Source of the DNA: Deltaproteobacteria bacterium
GTDB taxonomy: Bacteria > Myxococcota_A > Polyangia > Polyangiales > Ga0077539
Assembly: GCA_947494865.1 (NCBI GenBank)
Contig: CANMAT010000034.1
Span: 1-12,842, forward strand
Length of the DNA stretch: 12,842 nt
Direction of reading: 5' to 3'
The notes under the pieces are model-generated. The model was not told the DNA's origin. It did no database searches and saw only the letters and a program-made list of their open reading frames with translations. Below are positions 1 through 6,108 of the stretch, in pieces. Both the position numbers and the translations under genes were made by a program. Each line of letters begins with the position of its first letter. Positions within the stretch are counted from its first letter, which is position 1.

Positions 1-205
1 CCATGTTCGCGGCGATGTCAGCCTGCCGCTCACGAACGAGCGCGAGCGCCGCGCGGGCTCGCTCCTGCAGCCGCGACTGCCTCGCGAGGTGCTGCGCCTT
101 CGCGCGCTCCACGAGCGCCTTCGGCATCGCCGCGGGCTTCTTCGCTGCGGGCTTCTTCGCTGCGGGCTTCTTCGCTGCGGGCTTCTTCGCGCGTGGTGCA
201 ACCAT
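1..205 (-). CDS. Partial gene: AKKPA-repeat N-terminus, function unknown
   Basis: This is the 5' end of a gene whose remainder lies outside the window. Read from the ATG at 205-203 the frame stays open for 68 codons to the edge. The product starts MVAPRAKKPAAKKPAAKKPA, with four Ala-Lys-Lys-Pro-Ala units at about residues 6-25, followed by a predicted alpha-helical, Arg/Ala/Gln-rich segment (for example KALVERAKAQHLARQSRLQE). The repeats are encoded by a 15-bp tandem repeat. Such Lys/Pro/Ala tails resemble those of histone H1-like and other nucleic-acid-binding bacterial proteins, but no folded domain is visible, so the function is unknown. The start is chosen because it is the first ATG of the open frame and the basic repeats follow at once. 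No convincing ribosome-binding site is seen; a GGGGGAGAGGG tract is about 20 bases upstream. It diverges from the DEAD-box helicase gene. Confidence 0.7.
   Translation of the reverse strand, partial: MVAPRAKKPAAKKPAAKKPAAKKPAAMPKALVERAKAQHLARQSRLQERARAALALVRERQADIAANM
132..191 (-). repeat. 15-bp in-frame tandem repeat, four copies
   Basis: Four consecutive copies of a 15-bp unit (plus strand GCGGGCTTCTTCGCT) start at 132, 147, 162 and 177. The first three are identical and the last differs at its final base. On the minus strand each encodes one Ala-Lys-Lys-Pro-Ala unit near the N-terminus of the partial gene. The near identity at the DNA level suggests recent slippage expansion and likely length variation between strains. 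Confidence 0.9.
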
Positions 206-303
206 GGCCCGCACGATATCGAAAAGCCCTCTCCCCCATCGACCACATTCGCGCGCCACGCGAGGCCCCCGCTCGCGGGCGCTCTGTGCGATGGTCCCGC
301 GCG

Positions 304-1419
304 ATGACCGACCGCCCCCGCGCCTTCGCCGCTGTTGAACTCCTCCCCTCGCTGCGCGCCTCCCTCGACGAGATGGGCTTCATCACGCCCACCGAGATTC
401 AGCGCCGCGCGCTGCCCGCGCTCCTCGCGGGGCGCTCCGTCGTGGGCGTCGCCGAGACGGGCAGCGGCAAGACGCTCGCCTACGCGCTCCCCATTCTGCA
501 CGCGCTCAAATCCCTCGAGGGCGCCGGCGAGGCCCTCACGGTGACCGCGCGCCCCCGCGCGGCCGTCATCGTGCCCTCGCGCGACCTCGGCGAGCAGGTG
601 ACCAAGGTGTTCAAGCGCTTCACCCACGCCACGCGGCTGCGCGTGCGCTCGGTGCTCGGCGGCACCACCATGGAGATCGCCCGGCGCAACATCGCGGGGC
701 CCTTCGAAGTGCTCGTCGCCACGCCGGGCCGGCTCATCAAGCTCCTCGAGCGCGAGCTCGTTGATCTTGGCGACGTGCGCACCCTCGTCTTCGACGAGGT
801 CGACCAGATGCTCGATAAAGACTTTCTCCCCGACGCGCAGCGCATCGTGGCGGCGTGCCCGCCCGCGCGGCAGCTCGCGCTCTTCTCGGCCACCGTGCCC
901 CCCGCCGTGCAAGACCTCATCGGCACGCTCTTCGCCGACGCCGAGCTCATTCGCAGCGACGGGAGCCACAAGGTGGTGCCCACCCTCACCACGGTGAATC
1001 GCACCGTTGTGGATGGCAAGCGCGTGCCCATTCTGCGCGGGCTCATGGCCGAGGCCGTCACGGGCGGCACGCTCATCTTCGTGAACACCCGCGGCCAGGT
1101 CGACGCCGTGGCCGAAGAGCTGCGCGCCATGGGCCGCGCGTGCGTGGTCTACCGCGGCGAAATGGACAAGGTGGAGCGCCGCGCGAACCTCAAGTCGTTC
1201 CGCGACGGCACGGTGCCCGTGCTCATCTCGACGGACCTCGCGGCCCGCGGGCTCGACGTCGAGCACGTGGCGCGCGTGATCAACTATCACCTCCCCGAGC
1301 AGCTCGATTATTACCTCCACCGCGTGGGGCGTACGGCGCGCGCGGGCCGTGCGGGCGTGGTGATCAACCTCGTGACCGAGCGCGACCACGCCCTCATGGG
1401 CAAGCTCGAGCGCGCGTAG
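304..1419 (+). CDS. DEAD-box ATP-dependent RNA helicase, compact core-only form
   Basis: A 371-residue cytoplasmic ATP-dependent RNA helicase, predicted to remodel RNA duplexes in ribosome assembly or mRNA turnover. Motifs in order: Q-motif region FITPTEIQ (26-33), motif I AETGSGKT (50-57), motif Ia as PSRDL (91-95, usually PTREL), TPGR (140-143), motif II as DEVD (164-167), motif III SAT (195-197), TLIFVNT (256-262), motif V ISTDLAARGLDV (308-319) and motif VI HRVGRTAR (339-346). It ends about 25 residues after motif VI, so it lacks the basic or RNA-binding C-terminal extension of RhlE, DbpA or CsdA; the exact orthologue cannot be named. The ATG at 304 is preferred because the Q-motif region follows soon after; the frame is open back to 193, but that would overlap the divergent gene, and an in-frame GTG at 286 is possible. 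No clear Shine-Dalgarno is seen. It converges on the McrB-like gene across a palindromic element. Confidence 0.95.
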   Translation: MTDRPRAFAAVELLPSLRASLDEMGFITPTEIQRRALPALLAGRSVVGVAETGSGKTLAYALPILHALKSLEGAGEALTVTARPRAAVIVPSRDLGEQVTKVFKRFTHATRLRVRSVLGGTTMEIARRNIAGPFEVLVATPGRLIKLLERELVDLGDVRTLVFDEVDQMLDKDFLPDAQRIVAACPPARQLALFSATVPPAVQDLIGTLFADAELIRSDGSHKVVPTLTTVNRTVVDGKRVPILRGLMAEAVTGGTLIFVNTRGQVDAVAEELRAMGRACVVYRGEMDKVERRANLKSFRDGTVPVLISTDLAARGLDVEHVARVINYHLPEQLDYYLHRVGRTARAGRAGVVINLVTERDHALMGKLERA

Positions 1420-1420
1420 C

Positions 1421-1587
1421 CCTTAGAGGGTGTTGACGTGTAAACCCCGGGGATTGCAAAGAGCCGCGAGTCGGACAAGGAACGTCACCGCAGCGATACC
1501 CCGCGGTATCGCAAGGTGGCGTGACGACGGCCGACGACGCGGATCTGCTGCAAGCCCCGGGTAATTACACGTCAACACCCTCTTAGG
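1421..1587. mobile_element. MITE-like palindromic element with TTA target duplications
   Basis: The element proper spans 1426-1582 (157 bp). Its ends are a perfect 18-bp inverted repeat, GAGGGTGTTGACGTGTAA at 1426-1443 and its complement at 1565-1582. The arms continue as imperfect complements (CCCGGGG, TTGCA, CCGCG, GTCGG, CGTCAC) to a central perfect 8-bp stem GCGATACC/GGTATCGC (1493-1500 and 1505-1512) closed by the loop CCGC, so nearly the whole element can fold as one long hairpin. TTA flanks both ends (1423-1425 and 1583-1585), as expected of a 3-bp target duplication. It encodes nothing. Lying between converging genes it could also serve as a two-way transcription terminator (inference). 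A non-autonomous derivative of an IS5-like family with TNA targets is one possibility, not shown here. Confidence 0.75.
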
Positions 1588-3904
1588 CGCCGAGGGCCCG
1601 GCGCGCCGTGGGGCGCACCGCGTCGCACACGCGCGCCCAGCGGTACGACGCGAGCGCGCCGGGGTCGTGCGCGAGGTGCTGCGCGAGGTGCGCCTCGACC
1701 TCGTGCTCCCACACGTCGTCGAGCACGTCGGCGAGGTCGTCGCGAAAGAACATCGCCGTGCCCACCGCGGCGTCGACGCCGAGCGCCTGGTTCATCGCGC
1801 GCAGCGTGTCGACGAGGCCCGCCGCGTCGAAGCCCCGCGCGGCGAGGTAGCGCGCGAGCACGTCGTAGCGCGGCGGCAGCGCGATGAACGCGAAGCGTCG
1901 GCGCAGCGACTGGTCGGCGGTGGTGATCGCGCGGTGCGAGGCGTTCAGGGTGCCGATGACGTACACGTCGCGGGGCACCACGAGCTCGGTGCCGCTCGCG
2001 AGGCGCGCGGGCTGGGCCCGGTACTCGAGCGCGTGCAGGGCCTCGCCCATCACCCGCGCGAGGTCGGCGCGCTGCACGTCGTCGAGGAGCAGCACCGAGG
2101 CGCCCTGCGCGGCGCCGTGGCGCGCGAGAAACTCCAGGAGCCTCCCCGGGACGCGCGCGGGGCCCTCCTGCCACTCGACGAAATCGGCGTAGCGGTAGCC
2201 CGCGTGGAGGGGCAGCTGCTCGACCACGCCGCTCGTCGCGAGGTGCCGCGCGAGGCGCTGCGCGAGGAAGGTCTTCCCCACGCCCGTGGCGCCCGTCACA
2301 ATGGCCTGGCCCTTGCGTTTGATGGCCTCGACCCAGCGGCGCAGCTCGTCTTCGCGAAAGCCCGTGTCGTCGGCGCACTGCGCGAGGGTGTAGCTCTCCG
2401 CGGCGAGCGCCGGGGCGTCGTCGCCGAAGGGCAGCGTCGCGATCGCCGACGCGAGGGTGCGCCCCATGGCGGCCTCGATCATCGGGGCCACGCCCGCCTC
2501 CGGGGGGTCGGGCATCGGCCACGGGGCGGGCGGCGCGCTGGTCACGTGCACGAGCCGCGCGCCCCCGTCGGCGACGCCGACCAGCGCGTCGTCGTCGGGC
2601 TCCATGCGCACGGTCGGCGCGGTGAAGGTCGACCGTCGGGCGTCGGGCGCGGCGCGCGGGGGCGGCGGCGTCTCGCGCACGAGGGTGGTCACCGCCGACT
2701 GGGCGTCGTCTTCGACGCGGGCGTGAACGCCCGAGATGGGCACGTCGAGCTCGGACCCGACCCAGCGCGGGTCGACCCGCACGAGCGCGCGCGTCCACGT
2801 AGGCTGCGACACGGCGCGCTCGCCGGGGTCGAACCAGTCGACGTCGAGGCGGTGCGGAAACGACTCCCCCGGCGAGAAGCGGTAGGGCCCCGTGACGCGG
2901 CCGATGCCCAGCACCTGGGCGGTGCCGCGCGCCGCGACGAGGAGCGTGCCCGCGGGGGCGTGCGCGAGGCTCCAGAGGCACTCGAGGCCGCAGTCGCGGT
3001 AGCCGTCGTCGTCGCGGGAGAGCTTCGCGAGGCGGACTTCGAAGGCGTCGCGCGAGAGCGTCGAGAGGTCGCCGAGGTCGGGCCACGCGAAGGCCACGGA
3101 CTCGTCGGCGAGGCACTTGAACCACCGCTGCGCGCGGTCGCCCGGGGTCACCTTCCAGCACGAGAGGTCGCGCGGCTCGCCGAGGGCGCGCTGAGCGCCC
3201 TCCCACGGCTCTTCGAGGAGCTCCGGCGCGTACGCGACGAACCAGCGCGCGAAGAGGTCGAAGAGGTCGCAGGGCAGGTGCGCCTCGTCGCCCGCGGCGC
3301 CGAGCACGGCGCGGTGCTCGCGCAGAAACGCGGCGAGCGCCTCGTTGACCTTGGGGTACGTCTCGATCCGCGGCGACCACGGGATGCCCGTGAACGCGCG
3401 CAGCGCCGCGAGGGCCGCGGCGTTGACCACGCGGTACGTGTCGGGCACGAGCGCGTTCAAGATGGGTGACAGCAGCGACGACTGAAAGCCCCGCACCTCG
3501 GGGTGCTGCATGTAGCGGTCGCACACCTCCTGCTGGCGGTCGGGGCAGAGCATGCAGCGCTCGATGAACTGCACCGTGGCGTAGGTGGCCACGGGCCAGT
3601 CGCCGCTCAGCGTGAGGCCCTCGTCTTCGAACCAGGCGCGCACGTCGAGGGTGAGCGTCGACGACGGGTGCAGCCAGCAGCCGCGCGCGCGGTTCGACTC
3701 GGTGTCGGCGTAGGGGAGCAGCCCCTCGAGCACGGCGTCGGTGTGCGGCGCGTTCTTCGACCGCAGCGCCAGCACGCGCGCCCATCGCGTGCGGGCCGCG
3801 TCGCGCACGTCGAGCCACGCCTGCCGCCGCGCACGCGTCGCGGACGTAGACCAGCCGGTCGCGAGAAACTCTCGAAACGTCGTGTCGAAGTCGTACGCGC
3901 TCAT
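1583..3904 (-). CDS. EVE/PUA-like domain and McrB-type AAA+ ATPase, orphan
   Basis: A 773-residue protein of the McrB-like AAA+ family, whose known members drive modification-dependent (type IV) restriction together with an McrC nuclease. Residues 1-230 form a helical N-terminal region with the family-typical GFQSSLLSPILNAL (139-152). Residues 249-357 match the EVE/PUA-like pattern of these proteins (CWKVTPG, FAWPDLGDL, TLLVAARGTAQVLGIGRVTG, then PHRLDVDW), a fold that in relatives reads modified bases. A Pro-rich linker follows (412-470). The AAA+ domain (about 500-773) has Walker A GATGVGKT (538-545), Walker B LLLDDVQRAD (605-614), LNASHRA (653-659) where McrB proteins carry MNTADRS, and the arginine motif LRRRF (667-671). 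Walker B has DD where DE is usual. No McrC gene is adjacent. The ATG at 3904 is preferred because the domain begins there; an in-frame GTG at 3961, with GAAGG upstream, would add 19 residues. The stop codon is the TTA flank of the palindromic element. Confidence 0.9.
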   Translation of the reverse strand: MSAYDFDTTFREFLATGWSTSATRARRQAWLDVRDAARTRWARVLALRSKNAPHTDAVLEGLLPYADTESNRARGCWLHPSSTLTLDVRAWFEDEGLTLSGDWPVATYATVQFIERCMLCPDRQQEVCDRYMQHPEVRGFQSSLLSPILNALVPDTYRVVNAAALAALRAFTGIPWSPRIETYPKVNEALAAFLREHRAVLGAAGDEAHLPCDLFDLFARWFVAYAPELLEEPWEGAQRALGEPRDLSCWKVTPGDRAQRWFKCLADESVAFAWPDLGDLSTLSRDAFEVRLAKLSRDDDGYRDCGLECLWSLAHAPAGTLLVAARGTAQVLGIGRVTGPYRFSPGESFPHRLDVDWFDPGERAVSQPTWTRALVRVDPRWVGSELDVPISGVHARVEDDAQSAVTTLVRETPPPPRAAPDARRSTFTAPTVRMEPDDDALVGVADGGARLVHVTSAPPAPWPMPDPPEAGVAPMIEAAMGRTLASAIATLPFGDDAPALAAESYTLAQCADDTGFREDELRRWVEAIKRKGQAIVTGATGVGKTFLAQRLARHLATSGVVEQLPLHAGYRYADFVEWQEGPARVPGRLLEFLARHGAAQGASVLLLDDVQRADLARVMGEALHALEYRAQPARLASGTELVVPRDVYVIGTLNASHRAITTADQSLRRRFAFIALPPRYDVLARYLAARGFDAAGLVDTLRAMNQALGVDAAVGTAMFFRDDLADVLDDVWEHEVEAHLAQHLAHDPGALASYRWARVCDAVRPTARRALGA

Positions 3905-4060
3905 CTCAACGGTGCGTCGCTCGCCGGCGCTGGAGCCGCGCGAGCGCCGACGATCGCGCACGACCGCCAGCCCTTCGCCTCTGCGACGAAGTTATCACCG
4001 AACGCGCGCCGCCGAGTCGATCAATTTGCCCGCGCGCGCCGAGTACAGCCCTGCGCCACT
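3905..4060. other. Intergenic gap upstream of the McrB-like gene
   Basis: These 156 bases lie between the lipoprotein stop and the McrB-like start, both on the minus strand. The stretch is less GC-rich than the neighbouring coding DNA around 3990-4030 (AAGTTATCACC, GATCAATTTG on the plus strand), which is where a promoter for the McrB-like gene could sit. A minus-strand TTGATC and TGATAAC are present but about 21 bases apart, too far for a normal sigma-70 promoter, so no promoter is called. Confidence 0.4.
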
Positions 4061-4726
4061 TCAGAGCGCGCGACGCGACAAGAACTCGTGGTTGAGCGCC
4101 GCGACGCGCCCTACGCCGTCGCGCCACCGCACGATCATCTGCGTCGGCGGCGCCACCGCGAGGGGCGCGGGCATCGCGCGAAACGACGCGGTGCGCCACT
4201 CGAGGTACCAGTCGCCGGGGCCCGTGGCGACGGGGCGCCCCTGGCGGCGGCACTCGGCGTGCGAGAGCACGCGCACGTCGGTGGCTTCGAAGCCCCGCGC
4301 GTCCATGAGGTCGAAGAGGCGCGTGTGCTGGGCGACGACGGCCTCGCGCGAGAGGGCCGCGCCGTCACGGGCGCTCGCCACGGTGTCGTCGAGGAGGGCG
4401 CGCACGTCGCCCGCGGAGCGCGCGCTCACGGCGCGCACGTACCGTTCGAAGACCGCGAGGGCCTCGTCGCGGCGCGCGTCGAGGGTGACCTGCGTGGGGC
4501 GCCCTGCGAGGCCGCAGCGGGCCGACGGGCACACGTCCGGCGCGGCGCGCGCCCCGTCGGGGCCCACCGAGGCGATGCGGAGCTCGGGCTCGACGGCGAC
4601 GGCGGCCGCGGGCGTGAGGTCGAGCGCGCGGGGCGACGGCTGCGGCGAGGCAGCGTGCGCGCACGCGACGAGCGAGGGGAGGAGGAGCGAGAGGCTACGG
4701 AAGGGGGCGGGAAGAGGCCGCGGCAC
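4061..4726 (-). CDS. Predicted lipoprotein, possibly NTF2-like fold, function unknown
   Basis: A 221-residue exported protein starting with GTG. The N-terminus has basic residues, a short hydrophobic run (SLSLLLPSLVA) and a lipobox LVAC (19-22), so lipid attachment at Cys22 by signal peptidase II is predicted. An Ala/Pro-rich linker (about 23-60) with two further cysteines (DVCPSARC) follows. From about residue 85 a helical stretch (RDEALAVFERYVRAV) leads to strand-like segments (WYLEWRTASF, QMIVRWRDGVGRVAALNHEF). That order is compatible with an NTF2/SnoaL-like cone fold, but no diagnostic motif is seen and this is only inference. It starts 42 bases after the atpE stop on the same strand, so it may be cotranscribed with the F0 genes, although nothing in it points to ATP synthase. 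The start region lacks a clear Shine-Dalgarno. Confidence 0.75.
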   Translation of the reverse strand: MPRPLPAPFRSLSLLLPSLVACAHAASPQPSPRALDLTPAAAVAVEPELRIASVGPDGARAAPDVCPSARCGLAGRPTQVTLDARRDEALAVFERYVRAVSARSAGDVRALLDDTVASARDGAALSREAVVAQHTRLFDLMDARGFEATDVRVLSHAECRRQGRPVATGPGDWYLEWRTASFRAMPAPLAVAPPTQMIVRWRDGVGRVAALNHEFLSRRAL

Positions 4727-4768
4727 GCGGGGGACTGTACCCCGTCGCGGAGGCCGCGGCGCGGGCGA

Positions 4769-5104
4769 TCAGTGACCGCCGACCTTGCCCTGGAGGAAGT
4801 ACGCGATGAGGAGGGCGTAGAGGGCGATGGACTCGATGAGGGCGAGGCCGAGAATCATCGGCGTGCGGATCTTGCCGTCGGCGCCGGGGTTGCGGGCGAT
4901 GCCGTCGAGGGCGGCGGCGGCCACGCGGCCCTGGCTGAGGGCGGCGCCGAGCGCGCCGAGGCCGATGGCGAGGCCGGCGCCGAGGGCCGAGGCGCTCTGC
5001 GCGTCGAACGCGTTCGAGGCCGAGCCCGCGGTCTCCTGCGCGAAGGCCGAGAGGGTGAACAGGGTGACGAGCAGGGCGCTCGAGGTGGCAACGATCTTCT
5101 TCAT
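4769..5104 (-). CDS. atpE: ATP synthase F0 subunit c with N-terminal signal peptide
   Basis: Subunit c forms the ion-translocating rotor ring of F-type ATP synthase in the inner membrane. The 111-residue protein has the two-helix hairpin: helix 1 is glycine/alanine-rich (ALGAGLAIGLGALGAALSQG, 40-59), the polar loop is ARNP (70-73), where ARQP is also common, and helix 2 (ILGLALIESIALYALLIAYF, 84-103) carries the ion-binding carboxylate Glu91. Residues 1-22 look like a cleavable signal peptide: MKK, a hydrophobic core (SALLVTLFTLSAFA) and an AFA|QE site. This makes the precursor about 30 residues longer than a typical c subunit of about 80. Gln58, Ser92 and Tyr96 occupy positions that bind sodium in some c rings, but Ile93 replaces the usual Thr. 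The ATG at 5104 is preceded by GAGACGGAA as a possible ribosome-binding site. It lies 83 bases after atpB. No b-subunit gene follows, unlike in many operons. Confidence 0.95.
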   Translation of the reverse strand: MKKIVATSSALLVTLFTLSAFAQETAGSASNAFDAQSASALGAGLAIGLGALGAALSQGRVAAAALDGIARNPGADGKIRTPMILGLALIESIALYALLIAYFLQGKVGGH

Positions 5105-5187
5105 GACTGTTCCGTCTCTTTCTGTCGTTCGATGCGGTCGATGGCCGCTTGAAAACCGAGGGTTCTAGTGGGTGCGTGCGAAGGGTG

Positions 5188-6093
5188 TCAGTGCGCGGCG
5201 CTCGTCTGGGCGTGCTCGCCCTCGTGGCCGTGCGCGTGGTCCCCGTGGTCGTCGTGTTGCTCGATGGCGAGCTGGATGTAGATCGTCGCGAGGAGGCAGA
5301 ACACGTACGTCTGCAGGGTGACCGTCAGCACGCCCAGGAGCATGATGGGGAGGGGCACCAGGAGGAACACCAGGCTCGTGAAGACGCTCACGAGGAGGTG
5401 GTCGACGAACATGTTGGCCACGAGACGAACCGCGAGCGAAAAGGGTCGCACGAGGTGCGACACGATCTCGAGGGGGATCATCAGGGGCGCCAGCGCGGGG
5501 ATGGGCCCCACGAAGTGCTTGAAGTACGCGAGGCCCGTGCGCTTGAGGCCGTAGTAGTGCGTGCAGAAGAAGATCACCAGGCCGCAGGCCAGGGTGACGT
5601 TGAAGTTGCTCGTCGGGGGCGAGAAGCCGGGCACGAGGCCGAGCACGTTCGAGAAGAAGATGAACAGCGCGCTCGTGCCGATGATGGGGAGAAAGTAGCG
5701 CGCGTCGGCCTTGCCCAGCGCCTCGCGGAGCATGCCGTAGAAGGTCTCGACGAAGTTCTCGAGGAACGACGACGGGGTGAGCTCCCCCTCGGGCACGATG
5801 GCGTCGGCGGTCTTCGCGATCTTGCCCTTGAGCACGAGCGTGAGAACCATCACCACGGCCACCGCGAAGATGGCGAGGGTGGTGTACTCGAGCGTAACGG
5901 GGGTGTTCGCCGGGTACGAGAAGTGGTTCGGGAGCTCCGCGAGCTGGTAGTCCGCCGGGCACTCGCCGCCGGAGACCAGCGGGACGGACTCGCCCGCGGC
6001 GTTCACGCACCCCAGGTGGTTGAACATGGCCCACAGCCCCCGAAAGTTCGGCAGGGCCAGGAGGTACGTGAACCATGAAGTATGGTCGGGCAT
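5188..6093 (-). CDS. atpB: ATP synthase F0 subunit a with His-rich C-terminal tail
   Basis: Subunit a (301 residues) is the stator channel protein that passes ions to and from the c ring. Hydrophobic helices are visible at about 70-88, 133-155, 164-181, 199-217, 233-258 and 262-278. The essential stator arginine lies in LAVRLVANMF (Arg223, equivalent to E. coli Arg210), and the conserved glutamine in LQTYVF is Gln261 (E. coli Gln252). LIP/LEI residues around 205-211 and FFSNVLGLVPGF (146-157) are family-typical. The N-terminal 60 residues include a non-cytoplasmic-type loop with Cys29 and Cys45. The C-terminus (279-301) is an unusual tail with seven histidines and many acidic residues. The ATG at 6093 has the ribosome-binding site AAGGA ten bases upstream, and the atpI stop codon overlaps that site, so translation is probably coupled. 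Confidence 0.97.
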   Translation of the reverse strand: MPDHTSWFTYLLALPNFRGLWAMFNHLGCVNAAGESVPLVSGGECPADYQLAELPNHFSYPANTPVTLEYTTLAIFAVAVVMVLTLVLKGKIAKTADAIVPEGELTPSSFLENFVETFYGMLREALGKADARYFLPIIGTSALFIFFSNVLGLVPGFSPPTSNFNVTLACGLVIFFCTHYYGLKRTGLAYFKHFVGPIPALAPLMIPLEIVSHLVRPFSLAVRLVANMFVDHLLVSVFTSLVFLLVPLPIMLLGVLTVTLQTYVFCLLATIYIQLAIEQHDDHGDHAHGHEGEHAQTSAAH

Positions 6094-6103
6094 CGCGATC
6101 GTT

Positions 6104-6108
6104 TCCTT
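6104..6108 (-). promoter_or_regulatory. Ribosome-binding site of atpB, overlapping the atpI stop
   Basis: On the minus strand AAGGA lies ten bases before the atpB ATG. Its first two bases are part of the atpI stop codon (TAAGGA), so ribosomes ending atpI can start atpB again directly. This fixes the atpB start and indicates translational coupling. Confidence 0.75.

Noticed and set aside
193..303. Longer N-terminus for the helicase, starting at 193
   Set aside because: It would overlap the start of the divergent gene, and its sequence (Arg/Pro-rich) has no helicase character; the family domain begins soon after the ATG at 304.
1667..3469. A 600-residue plus-strand open frame opposite the McrB-like gene
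   Set aside because: Its composition is Arg/Gly/Val/His-rich without motifs, while the opposite strand encodes a clear EVE and AAA+ protein over the same DNA.
4746..4758. Hairpin CGCGG-AGG-CCGCG after atpE as a terminator
   Set aside because: The stem is only five base pairs and no T-run follows on the minus strand; such short hairpins are expected by chance at this GC content.
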